A stretch of 64,000 nucleotides of DNA from Metopolophium dirhodum. Lineage: Eukaryota; Arthropoda; Insecta; Hemiptera; Aphididae. The stretch covers positions 7,440,001-7,504,000 of the forward strand of contig NC_083560.1 in the NCBI RefSeq assembly GCF_019925205.1, in the 5' to 3' direction. Positions 1 to 7,841 of the stretch are shown here, one piece after another. Within the stretch, counting starts at the first letter, position 1. Each line of letters begins with the position of its first letter. The notes beneath the pieces were generated by a model, which searched no databases, had not been told where the DNA came from, and was given only the letters and a program-made list of their open reading frames with translations. A program made the translations under genes and the position numbers.

Positions 1-1956
1 ACAAAACACCGTGCAGCATTTATAAATTGGCACGACGAATTGATAAATAAGAATTATGTATTCGATTTCCAATTGGAGTTGGAAGAATATTGCAATTCGG
101 ATGTCGACATATTACGAAGAGGGTGTTTGGAGCTGAGAAAACAATTTTTGGACGTGTGTAATATTGATCCTTTTAAATATATAACGATCGCTAGTGTTTG
201 TATGGCCATTTATCGACAGAGCGACTTGTCCGGTGGTACTATAGCAGTCGTTCAAAATGTTAAAAAAGACAATTTTTCAGACGATTCGATAAAGTGGCTG
301 AAAAGCAAAATATTGAACGAAAATAAAAATATAAAACACGCGTTAAACGGTGGAGAAGTTACTATATGCGGTGCTAGAGTAGACGGTTACGACGAGACAG
401 AGAAAAAAGTATACCAATATCATGGCTGTTTCTGGCACGGTTGTCCGGAGTGTTTTAATCCTAACGATATTAACCCCGTTAATAATAACACTATGACTGA
501 TTTATACAATGATACGATAAGACGGACAATTAATTTGAAACAAAAAGGGTACCAAGTTGAAGAGATGTGGAGTTGTAAATGGAAAAAGCACAAAAATTAC
601 AAACAAATGTTGCAGTATCAAAATGATGTAATTGAACCACTAAACCCCAGAGACGCATTTTTCGGAGGAAGGACCAATGCCACAAAGTTAATGGTTAAAA
701 ATAAAAAAATTAAATACATTGATGTGTGTAGTTTATACCCAACAGTAATGTACTATGACAATTACCCCGTAGGTCATCCTAAACAATTTTTTAATCCATC
801 AATAAAAAAATACTCGGAATCAAATTGGTATGGTTTCATCAAATGCAAAATACTACCGCCGACCGATTTATATCATCCCGTACTTCCGGTGAAAACTAAT
901 AAATTAATATTTACACTTTGTAAACAGTGCCAGCTAGATAAAATTAGACAATGTACACACAACGATGAGCAGAAAGCACTTATAGGAACTTGGACAACGG
1001 ACGAAGTACAAAAAGCTTTAGAAAAAGGATATAAAATCATGAAAATTTATGAAGTGCAACATTTTGAAAAAAAATCCAACACATTATTTAAGGAGTATAT
1101 TAAGCGATTTTTAAAAATTAAGTTAGAAACAAGCTCGTGGAAAAATGACTATCGGACGGTTAATGATTATATTTCAGCAGTAAAAAATGCAGTAGGAATC
1201 GATATGGACATTGAAAATATAAAAGAAAATCCTGGATTAAGAGCACTTGCTAAAATATGTCTAAATTCGTTTTGGGGTAAGTTTGGACAAAGGCCTAATC
1301 AGACGAAAACCGAAATAATATCAAAACCGGACAGATGGTACCAAGTATTGTTGGACAGTAAATTGGAAACTGAAAACATAGTTTTTTTGACTGACGATTT
1401 AGTGGAAGTGTCGTATAAAAAAATTAACGAATACGTCGGGCACGAATATAATACTAGTATATACGTAGCTGCTTTCACAACATCGAATGCTAGATTAAGA
1501 TTATATACCATGTTAGATAATCTCGGCGAGAAAGTCGTATATTACGATACAGATAGTGTGTTTTATATTTACGATGATGTCGAAGTGAAGACGGGGTGTA
1601 TGCTAGGCGAGTGGACGGATGAATTAGGACCAGGTATACATATAACCGACTGGGTATCTACAGGCCCTAAAAGTATAGCGCACACAGATATTGAAAATCG
1701 AACAACGACAAAAATAAAAGGATTCACACTTAGTTTCGAAAATATTCAAAAATTAAATATGGACAGTATGAAAAAAATAATGAACGATGAAATAAGGGAC
1801 ATAGAACTGCGATTTCAACAAATAATACGAAATTCAAAAACTAAGGAATTAGCGACAATAATAACATCAAAGACGTTTAAAATGGAATACGATAAACGTA
1901 TGGTTATGTATTCGACCGGTGACGTAATAGAAACGTTACCTTGGGGGTACTTGTAA
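1..1956 (+). CDS. Protein-primed family B DNA polymerase, element 1, C-terminal part
   Basis: Replicative polymerase of the element, expected to copy a linear DNA genome from a terminal protein. The frame is open from base 1, so the N-terminus and exonuclease motifs I and II lie outside the window; the first visible ATG (40) is internal. Seen in order: exonuclease III-like YCNSDVDIL near 88; an inserted segment with VDGYD (about 379), GCFWHGCPECF (about 424) and a GYQVEEMW motif, which in related polymerases resembles a PD-(D/E)XK nuclease fold (inference); motif A DVCSLYP at 721; motif B LNSFWGK at 1261; motif C YYDTDS near 1537. It ends in LPWGYL. No intron is visible in 1.95 kb. It is a different polymerase type from that of element 2, which has DxxNLYG for motif A and many introns. 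Confidence 0.93.
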   Translation, partial: TKHRAAFINWHDELINKNYVFDFQLELEEYCNSDVDILRRGCLELRKQFLDVCNIDPFKYITIASVCMAIYRQSDLSGGTIAVVQNVKKDNFSDDSIKWLKSKILNENKNIKHALNGGEVTICGARVDGYDETEKKVYQYHGCFWHGCPECFNPNDINPVNNNTMTDLYNDTIRRTINLKQKGYQVEEMWSCKWKKHKNYKQMLQYQNDVIEPLNPRDAFFGGRTNATKLMVKNKKIKYIDVCSLYPTVMYYDNYPVGHPKQFFNPSIKKYSESNWYGFIKCKILPPTDLYHPVLPVKTNKLIFTLCKQCQLDKIRQCTHNDEQKALIGTWTTDEVQKALEKGYKIMKIYEVQHFEKKSNTLFKEYIKRFLKIKLETSSWKNDYRTVNDYISAVKNAVGIDMDIENIKENPGLRALAKICLNSFWGKFGQRPNQTKTEIISKPDRWYQVLLDSKLETENIVFLTDDLVEVSYKKINEYVGHEYNTSIYVAAFTTSNARLRLYTMLDNLGEKVVYYDTDSVFYIYDDVEVKTGCMLGEWTDELGPGIHITDWVSTGPKSIAHTDIENRTTTKIKGFTLSFENIQKLNMDSMKKIMNDEIRDIELRFQQIIRNSKTKELATIITSKTFKMEYDKRMVMYSTGDVIETLPWGYL

Positions 1957-2575
1957 AACTAAATATTATTGTGTAATATATCTGTGATTTTTTAAATTAT
2001 ACCTTATAAATTAACCAATGTTTAAATATTATTGTATATATCTGTGATTTTTTTTAAATTTTACCTTATAAATAAACCAATGTTTAAATATTATTGTATA
2101 TATCTGTGATTTTTTTAAAATTATACCTTATAAATAAACCAATGTTTAAATATTATTGTATATATCTGTGATTTTTTTTTTAAATTTTACCTTATAAATA
2201 AACCAATGTTTAAATATTATTGTATATATCTGTGATTTTTTTAAAATTATACCTTATAAATAAACCAATGTTTAAATATTATTGTATATATCTGTGATTT
2301 TTTTTAAATTTTACCTTATAAATAAACCAATGTTTAAATATTATTGTATATATCTGTGATTTTTTTAAAATTATACCTTATAAATAAACCAATGTTTAAA
2401 TATTATTGTATATATCTGTGATTTTTTTTTTAAATTTTACCTTATAAATAAACCAATGTTTAAATATTATTGTATATATCTGTGATTTTTTTAAAATTAT
2501 ACCTTATAAATAAACCAATGTTTAAATATTATTGTATATATCTGTGATTTTTTTTTTAAATTAAACCTTCTTAAA
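1957..2575. repeat. 62-bp tandem repeat, ten units, each carrying a poly(A) signal
   Basis: Ten copies of a 60-64 bp unit containing tctgtgat, which starts at 1981, 2041, 2103, 2165, 2229, 2291, 2353, 2415, 2479 and 2541. Most units contain AATAAA. Units alternate between an 'aaattttacc' and an 'aaaattatacc' form, and units 2-5 (2041-2290) recur as units 6-9 (2291-2540), so a block of about 250 bp was itself duplicated. The array lies exactly between the polymerase stop and the 3' end of the convergent minus-strand block, so it probably serves as a shared 3' end region. Bases 2576-2648 are an AT-rich remainder with poly(A) signals on both strands. Confidence 0.9.
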
Positions 2576-2648
2576 CATAGGAAAAAATAAATAAACCAAT
2601 GTTCAAATATTATTATTGTTTATTAAATAAAAAAATATTGTTATAATC

Positions 2649-3122
2649 TTAAACATTATCAAGATACCATTTTTTTAATGCAAATACTTTATACGATGTA
2701 CATTGTTTTGGATTAAACTCCATATGAAAAATACAACATGGTAGTGTTTCTTCGTTCAATTCACGAAGCCGAGGACAATTTTCCCAGTTTTCCATGTCAA
2801 AGACGGTGGCGTGCGGCATAAACTCGTTGATAATCCGTTGTTTGTGCAAACCTTTGACGTAAATTCTACTGAATTTGAACGAATCAAATATTTTTTGTAT
2901 CTCTGTATACTCCACATCTCCGTATTCCAATGATAAACCGTGATACAAACGTTGTAACCAACTGTTTACACTCCTACTTTTTGCGTCTTGTGTCAAAGAA
3001 GTGTGTTTAAAGATCCAGTGTTGAGTTGCGAAAGTTTCCGTGTCTAAAATAGACATCTCTTTAATCACGTATTTGATGTGGACTCCGCGAAGACAATGAA
3101 TATCCAAAATGGCCGAAGACAT
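2649..3122 (-). CDS. Conserved element protein, possible RNase-H-fold domain, element 1
   Basis: 157-residue protein, last gene of the minus-strand block. It matches its element 2 counterpart (58872-59345) over the full length. Shared features: an N-terminal DIHC/DFHC then KEMS strand pair, HWIFK, a W-L-x-R-x-YHxLSLEYGDVEY segment in the middle, an IYVKG strand, and a C-terminal CCIFHM-FNPKQC then KVF-L-KW. From memory this pattern occurs in many arthropod Polinton proteins and may adopt an RNase-H/DEDD-like nuclease fold; that assignment is inference and catalytic residues are not proven. Its ATG shares one base with the stop of the upstream coiled-coil gene (TAATG). Confidence 0.8.
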   Translation of the reverse strand: MSSAILDIHCLRGVHIKYVIKEMSILDTETFATQHWIFKHTSLTQDAKSRSVNSWLQRLYHGLSLEYGDVEYTEIQKIFDSFKFSRIYVKGLHKQRIINEFMPHATVFDMENWENCPRLRELNEETLPCCIFHMEFNPKQCTSYKVFALKKWYLDNV

Positions 3123-3400
3123 TATAGTTTGTTTATAATATCGACAGCCTTGATTATTTTTTTCAACTGTTCTGTGATATCTTGTAATGGTTTTTCAAGT
3201 TTACTTACACGCTCAGCTATATCTGAACACGTTATTTGTAACGTTTCCGTTTGTTCTTCTTGTATTTGAATGGATTTTTGATTTTCTTCGAGTAAACGCT
3301 CAAATTTAACCAATTTGGACGAATACGTTTTGAGCGAATGTTCGAGATTTGAAATAAATTTTTTTGTTTCACTATCCCGAGAACTACCAAACACGTTCAT
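3122..3400 (-). CDS. Small coiled-coil protein, element 1
   Basis: 92-residue protein starting MNVFG. An in-frame ATG lies upstream at 3433, but I chose 3400: the element 2 copy has ACA at the equivalent of the upstream ATG, both copies keep MNVFG, and this start makes both proteins exactly 92 residues. The conservation upstream of it is explained by the integrase C-terminus. From about residue 15 the protein is heptad-like and charged (EENQKSIQIQEEQTETLQ), which predicts a long coiled coil and probably an oligomer. Many Polinton proteins start M[DN]VFG ahead of a structural or fibre-like domain, but here only the coiled coil is visible. The function is unknown. Confidence 0.75.
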   Translation of the reverse strand: MNVFGSSRDSETKKFISNLEHSLKTYSSKLVKFERLLEENQKSIQIQEEQTETLQITCSDIAERVSKLEKPLQDITEQLKKIIKAVDIINKL

Positions 3401-3419
3401 GTCTGTAGAGCGACTGAAA

Positions 3420-4328
3420 TTATTTTTTAACATCACGGGTATAAATCCAGCTATTGTGCGTATTGTCAAACCCCACCCATTTTACCAATATCTGTTTCCC
3501 CTTCCTACGAATTATTTTCTCTATTAAAAAATCGTTTGGATAATTTGTTTTTAATATTTCTTCAGAGTAAAAACAACCAGCGATCGGTTTTCCATTATAA
3601 TCTTGTAATTGATATGTAACGGGTAACGTTTTATTAATTTTTATAATTTTAAATATTTCCGTGGACCAGTTCGGTAAATATCCTTTTGTAAATACGCCTT
3701 TATATGTACTAACGCGAACATAATCGCCAACGTTGAATTTAATTTTTACGTTAATAATTTTGCGCTGTTTTAATTCCACTGATGAAGGATTTGCATCGGC
3801 CTGTATTGGTGTCATAGATATTGTTCTGTGTTTTGAATTATTGTATTCATCAACCAACTTTGGTAAAATAGAAACCCATTCGTGTGAGCCTCGTGCAGTG
3901 AATTCCCTATACATTTTGCCCTTAAGAGTTTTGTTGAAGCGTTCTACGATACACCCTTTCGTTGTACTATACGTAGAATATTTGTGTATATTATGTTTCT
4001 TCATCAACGCATCGAATGTTGCATTGTAAAATTCTTTGCCGTTATCTACCTGTAATAGTTTTGGTGAGCGCTTGAGTAGTATTTTTGACATTGCATTTGA
4101 AACTTCTTTAGCCGATTTACACTTTAAAGGTTTAGAAAATGCTAGCTTCGTGTAACAATCTATGACCGTTAGAAAATATTTATAACCTTTATTTATTTTC
4201 GAATATGGTATCATTTCAACCAAATCGGCCTGCCATAGATCGTTTTTACCATACACATTAACTCTTCGCCTCGTATAATTTTTTCTGGCAGGTTTATGTA
4301 GTTCGATTGCTATATCGCGTTTAGACAT
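3420..4328 (-). CDS. DDE integrase with C-terminal chromodomain (retroviral-type), element 1
   Basis: 302 residues, full length. The rve core shows the catalytic triad: D35 in WQADLVEM, D95 in LLQVDNGKEF and E129 in CIVERFNKTL, followed by an SH3-like region (KFNVGDYVRVS) and a C-terminal chromodomain (about residues 258-300, IRRKGKQILVKWVGF). It inserts linear element DNA into the host chromosome; the chromodomain would steer it to modified histones (family knowledge). The start codon overlaps the stop of the upstream gene (ATGTCTAA). This copy is intact. Its homologue in element 2 carries one extra base in the matching poly-A run near codon 16. Confidence 0.95.
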   Translation of the reverse strand: MSKRDIAIELHKPARKNYTRRRVNVYGKNDLWQADLVEMIPYSKINKGYKYFLTVIDCYTKLAFSKPLKCKSAKEVSNAMSKILLKRSPKLLQVDNGKEFYNATFDALMKKHNIHKYSTYSTTKGCIVERFNKTLKGKMYREFTARGSHEWVSILPKLVDEYNNSKHRTISMTPIQADANPSSVELKQRKIINVKIKFNVGDYVRVSTYKGVFTKGYLPNWSTEIFKIIKINKTLPVTYQLQDYNGKPIAGCFYSEEILKTNYPNDFLIEKIIRRKGKQILVKWVGFDNTHNSWIYTRDVKK

Positions 4329-5073
4329 TTGGAATACGTTTTATTAAGCCTGCTTCAAGCAATTCTTCGTAAATTGAAAGTATTTCGTTGGAAACGCCTG
4401 TATTACCAGCAGATTGAGAGGCCAAAAGTAACCGTAAGCGACTAACCAACTCGTTAGGGTCGTTCCAATAAACTAAATTATGCTTTTGCAGTTTTACAGA
4501 TATACCACTACCGGATGCGAACAATGGTTTGATTATATCAGTGAATTTATTTCCACCTTTTTTAATTTTTTTCTCGTCTAATGTTAAATGTGCTGATGTT
4601 TGAATTAATATAGTTTTATATGTGTTCAAATCGTCTGCGGTGTATGATTTCGGGATTTTCGAAAATATCAAACTGCTAAGACCTCGCGTTAGCGGGTATG
4701 AAGTATCTTCGATAGTCAACGTCTTGTCAGTAAGTTTAATTTCTTTTTTACCTAAATGTATAGCGCCGTTTGATTGTGTTTTAGGCCCATAATTTTTGTC
4801 TCTATTGGAAGAATCTAAAAAGTCTAATAAAATTTCAGAATCTAAAGTGTCTCCTGTTTCGTTTATAGTTTTTGAATCGAGTTCTGCGATTTGAGGTTGA
4901 AATGTTGGTGGTTTATTTCGCTTAATTTCTTTCAATGGTTCGATAATCGGGTATAATGTTTCTGATACCAATGAATGAATATCGGCTTTACCGTGTTTTA
5001 ATGCTGTATACTTGCGTTTAATGTTTTCTTTGGCTTTAATCAATTCTCCGAGTACTTCACCATTACCAGCCAT
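4321..5073 (-). CDS. Conserved Polinton protein of unknown function, element 1
   Basis: 250 residues. I place the start at the ATG at 5073 (MAGNGEVLGE) rather than 5088, because it aligns with the element 2 start (MSSKGEVLGE) and gives nearly the same gap to the ATPase stop (35 against 36 bases). The N-terminal third is helical and basic (KAKENIKRKY). The C-terminal half is most conserved: LTRGLSSL, YTADDLNTYK, TSAHLT, KGG-K, then YWNDPNELV-RLRLLLASQ and AGNTG-SNEILSIYEEL. I recognise this as a recurrent protein of insect Polintons but know no function. Its position between ATPase and integrase suggests a virion or DNA-handling role (inference). Confidence 0.85.
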   Translation of the reverse strand: MAGNGEVLGELIKAKENIKRKYTALKHGKADIHSLVSETLYPIIEPLKEIKRNKPPTFQPQIAELDSKTINETGDTLDSEILLDFLDSSNRDKNYGPKTQSNGAIHLGKKEIKLTDKTLTIEDTSYPLTRGLSSLIFSKIPKSYTADDLNTYKTILIQTSAHLTLDEKKIKKGGNKFTDIIKPLFASGSGISVKLQKHNLVYWNDPNELVSRLRLLLASQSAGNTGVSNEILSIYEELLEAGLIKRIPNV

Positions 5074-5108
5074 GTTTGCAAATGACAAAGTTTTATAAAA
5101 ACGTTGGT

Positions 5109-5795
5109 TTATATAACGACAAATGTGTCGAACCCGTGACGATATCGACCGTCGTCGCGTTCGCAGTCTTTATTAATTACGATAAACTCAAATCTCCCCT
5201 TACGCCAACATGTCGTGCAAAAGTCTTTAAACTCAGTATACGTCATATCGCCAGAGCAATGCTCCATGTAAACATGTTTTAAATTAGTTTCATCTTGTTT
5301 AAATAATACAATAAAATTAGCGTTGTCACGCAAAAGTTGTTTAGGTACTTTTGAATAGCTCTGAGCCAGGTAGCAAACATCCACTAAATTATGTCGACCT
5401 CTGGAAAAGTATGTTCTAGCGATTTTTTGGTTTTCTGAAATAATATCGTCGAAAATAAACACAGAGTTTGGTAAGGCTTTCTCGGGTTCAATAACTTGTT
5501 CGTTTTCGTAGAACGTAAATAATTGTACTCCATCAATTCCTGATAAAATATCACTCAACATTTTATATTTCAGTTGATCCAATGTTTTAGAATATATGTA
5601 AACGTTATGAAATCTTATTCCGTTTATATTGGTTAGTAAAGCGAAAATTAAATTGGTTTTTCCGCAGCCCGAAGGACCGACAATAAGCGCTCGTATCGTA
5701 TTGGGGAGAAGCGTTCCATGTCTATAGTTCTGAATCGATGTAGGCGGGTCCACGTTTTCAACTGCAAGTTTTAGTTTTTGTTCAATTAATTTCAT
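5109..5795 (-). CDS. Genome-packaging ATPase (FtsK/HerA, A32-like), element 1
   Basis: 228 residues, first gene of the minus-strand block. Walker A is GPSGCGKT at residues 40-47 and Walker B is VFIFDD at 112-117. YFSRGRHN with a SYSKVP segment follows, as in packaging ATPases of adenovirus-like and poxvirus A32-type systems. It would pump element DNA into preformed capsids. The start is the ATG at 5795; longer in-frame sequence begins at TTG only, and the element 2 ATPase starts at the equivalent ATG. It is transcribed divergently from the PLA2 gene across only 48 bases. No defect is visible. Confidence 0.95.
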   Translation of the reverse strand: MKLIEQKLKLAVENVDPPTSIQNYRHGTLLPNTIRALIVGPSGCGKTNLIFALLTNINGIRFHNVYIYSKTLDQLKYKMLSDILSGIDGVQLFTFYENEQVIEPEKALPNSVFIFDDIISENQKIARTYFSRGRHNLVDVCYLAQSYSKVPKQLLRDNANFIVLFKQDETNLKHVYMEHCSGDMTYTEFKDFCTTCWRKGRFEFIVINKDCERDDGRYRHGFDTFVVI

Positions 5796-5843
5796 TTTTA
5801 TATATAAATATCTTTGTTGCAATGAGAATGTAATCAGTACACA
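5796..5843. promoter_or_regulatory. 48-bp divergent promoter, ATPase / PLA2 gene
   Basis: The whole gap between two divergent start codons is 48 bp. It has a TATA-like run (tatatataaatat, about 5799-5812) near the ATPase end and an arthropod initiator-like TCAGT at 5834-5838, some ten bases before the PLA2 ATG. Element 2 keeps the arrangement at 61985-62031, including the identical 'gtaatcagtacac' next to the ATG. If TCAGT marks the transcript start, the 5' leader of the plus-strand mRNA is only about 10 nt. Sites are inferred from sequence only. Confidence 0.6.
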
Positions 5844-6649
5844 ATGTCACTCGTACGAAGAAACAACAAGAATAAGGGAGGCGGCATCATCAACACGCTT
5901 ATAAACAAATTACCACTCGAGATTCACGTGCCCGGTAAGTTTTGGTGATTATTTTTAATTCATTTAAACTATGATGTATCTGTGTAGGTTATCAATATTG
6001 TGGACCGGGAACAAATTTGAAAAAACGTTTAGCTCACGGAGATAAAGGAATCAACCCCTTGGACTCGGCGTGTAGAGATCACGATATTGCGTACGATCGT
6101 AGTAACTCTATCACAGATCGTAACGAGGCCGACTATATATTAGAGCAGCGAGCCTGGGATAGGTTCAAGGCAAAAGATTCTAGTCTAAAAGAAAAAGCAG
6201 TGGCTTGGGGTGTGACAACGGCCATGAAAGCAAAACGTAAAATCGGAGCTGGATGTGGGTTTAAAGCGGCCGTCAAAGCAGTTAAAAACGCTATAAAGAA
6301 AAATATAGGTGAAAAAAACCTGATGAAATTAAGTAAAAAATGTGTAGCCGTCGCACGAAAAACATTCAAAAATAAAAAGACAAAAGTTCCTAGAATAATA
6401 ACAGTTCCGAAAAAAGGCGGCGTGTTGCCACTTATTCCGATTTTTGCTGGTTTATCGGCCTTGGGAGCTCTAACTGGCGGCGTTTCCAACGTAGTTAAGC
6501 TGGCTAATGAATTTAAAAGAAACACACCGACGCATTTGGGCCGGGGGTTATATCTCGCTCCGTATAAGGGCAACTCGTACAAAATCGGTTCGGGTTTATA
6601 TCTCACCCCATATAAAAGAGGTGGAGGCAAAAAAGCGAAAAAAAACTAA
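5844..6649 (+). CDS. Virion protein with parvovirus-type phospholipase A2 domain, spliced, element 1
   Basis: Two exons, 5844-5934 and 5988-6649, joined over a 53-bp GTAAGT...AG intron; 250 residues. The splice brings a basic N-terminus ahead of the PLA2 core: calcium loop YCGPG (residues 34-38) and catalytic HDIAYD (H62, D63). This matches the VP1-type PLA2 pattern of parvoviruses, where it breaches endosomal membranes during entry. After it come a Lys-rich region, a hydrophobic glycine/alanine-rich segment (LPLIPIFAGLSALGAL) that could touch membranes, and a C-terminus with two GLYL-x-PYK motifs and a KKAKK tail. Element 2 has the same intron position and phase. Without splicing the calcium loop is out of frame with the ATG. 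It heads the plus-strand morphogenesis block. Confidence 0.9.
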
Positions 6650-6654
6650 TATCT

Positions 6655-7011
6655 ACGTTACCCAGAAGAGCACTGTACGATTACGAACTTATAAAAATAG
6701 CCCGCTTAATGAAAATACCTCATTTCATCGGCGTGTTTACTAGAGACAGGTTATCTGAACGTCCCAAACGAATAGAATCAGCGATTGTTAACTTGGATTC
6801 GGAAAGCGGTACAGGCACTCACTGGGTAGCGTATAAAAAAATCGGAAATCAAGTCTATTATTACGACAGTTTTGGAAATTTACCTCCACCATTAGAAGTA
6901 CAACAATATTTTCACGGATGTAACATACATTTCAATTATAGCAGAGAGCAGAAATATAATACTACAAACTGTGGACACTTGTGTTTAAAGTTTTTATCAT
7001 GTTCACATTAA
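6655..7011 (+). CDS. Adenain-like maturation cysteine protease, element 1 (start uncertain)
   Basis: Cysteine protease of the adenovirus endopeptidase family, which cleaves capsid and core precursors during maturation. Catalytic pattern: His in GTHWVAYKK, acidic residue in YYDSFG, Cys in NTTNCGHLCLKFL. The first ATG in frame is 6709, but the reading frame is conserved further upstream with element 2 (LPRRALYD-ELIK-A, mostly synonymous or conservative changes), and this matches the helix that normally opens these proteases. No ATG exists there; the frame is open only from 6616. I set the start at a shared ACG (6655) as a marker: a non-AUG start or an upstream spliced exon (an acceptor-like ttacccag ends at 6665) are both possible. 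It overlaps the penton start by 13 bases. Confidence 0.85.
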   Translation, partial: TLPRRALYDYELIKIARLMKIPHFIGVFTRDRLSERPKRIESAIVNLDSESGTGTHWVAYKKIGNQVYYYDSFGNLPPPLEVQQYFHGCNIHFNYSREQKYNTTNCGHLCLKFLSCSH

Positions 7012-7700
7012 CGTTAAACGGAAACTCTAGTGAGTTGTCATGCGAGATCTTTCCACCGTTGGAAGTAGAAAATACTGCACAGATATGTCTTTTGAGTTTA
7101 CAGACAAATAATTCTATACCAAACATAGAACCTGGTTGCAATACTATTGCCTTCCGAAATATCATCGGTCAAAATGATTACGTTATCATACCTACGGGGA
7201 CGTATGAGTTGGATCAGTTAGAGTCTTTTATACAAAAAAATGTGCCCGAATATGTCGATTGGTTTGAATTAAAAGCAAACAATACCACATTAAAGTGTAC
7301 GCTCTCGTGTAGTCATGATGTGGACTTGGGCGTCGAGAATAGCATAGCGAAATTGTTGGGTTTCAGAAATGATGTATACACCACGGGTCTTAATCATGAA
7401 TCTGAAAGTACGGTCAAAATAATGAAAATCAATAGTATAAAAGTAGAGTGCAACTTGATTACTGGTTCATTTTGTGACGGAGCACCGAGCCAGATCATAC
7501 ACGAACTCTATCCAACTGTTCCACCAGGCTATAAAATCGTCGAGGTACCTAGACATCCTGTTTTTTATGGTCTCAACACGACTTCAATATCTAGAGTAAA
7601 TATCGTATTAAAAGATCAGAACGATTGTCTAATAAATCTACGCGGCGAACCAATTACGATTCGCTTGCAAATAACGCGTGGGTATGGCACTCAAATTTAA
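6999..7700 (+). CDS. Probable penton / minor capsid protein, element 1
   Basis: 233 residues, ATG at 6999 (in-frame sequence before it starts with GTG only). It is beta-rich throughout, with the pattern FTLTLNGNSSELS, FPPLEVE, NNSIPNIEPGCNT, IIPTGTYEL and a C-terminal PITIRLQI strand. From memory this is the single jelly-roll minor capsid protein that forms pentamers at the vertices of Polinton-type particles; the fold is not provable from sequence alone. It is about 80 percent identical to the element 2 copy by eye. The start overlaps the protease stop by 13 bases and the end overlaps the small basic protein by 17. Confidence 0.75.
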   Translation: MFTLTLNGNSSELSCEIFPPLEVENTAQICLLSLQTNNSIPNIEPGCNTIAFRNIIGQNDYVIIPTGTYELDQLESFIQKNVPEYVDWFELKANNTTLKCTLSCSHDVDLGVENSIAKLLGFRNDVYTTGLNHESESTVKIMKINSIKVECNLITGSFCDGAPSQIIHELYPTVPPGYKIVEVPRHPVFYGLNTTSISRVNIVLKDQNDCLINLRGEPITIRLQITRGYGTQI

Positions 7701-7839
7701 CATCAATATAAAAAGAGCTACAATCAAAACACCCATCAGTATTGTATCTACAGTCAAGAAGTCAACATCCAAACCGAAAAAACCCGAAACCAAACTCACG
7801 AAAAATAATTTAAATTTTCTTCGTTCCTTGAAAATTTAA
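7684..7839 (+). CDS. Small basic protein, element 1
   Basis: 51-residue, lysine- and threonine-rich protein (MALKFNINIKRATIKT..., later KKSTSKPKK). It starts 17 bases inside the penton gene and stops two bases before the capsid ATG. Element 2 has the same small frame beginning at 63910, with many silent or conservative differences, which supports it as a real gene. A small basic protein packed among capsid genes suggests a DNA-condensing core protein comparable to adenovirus core peptides (inference). I know no named family. Confidence 0.7.
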   Translation: MALKFNINIKRATIKTPISIVSTVKKSTSKPKKPETKLTKNNLNFLRSLKI

Positions 7840-7841
7840 TC

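Noticed and set aside
1957..2575. CRISPR-like array
   Set aside because: Units are contiguous without unique spacers, and the DNA is eukaryotic.
3401..3469. Upstream starts (3433, 3469) of the coiled-coil gene
   Set aside because: Not conserved in element 2; the similarity upstream of MNVFG is explained by the overlapping integrase end.
6133..6630. 165-codon frame antisense to the PLA2 gene
   Set aside because: Shadow of the coding strand; a similar but shorter shadow exists in element 2, explained by codon bias of the real gene.
6691..6698. TATA-box-like ataaaaat just before the first protease ATG
   Set aside because: The segment is coding-conserved (ELIK) between the two elements, so the A/T run is explained by protein sequence.
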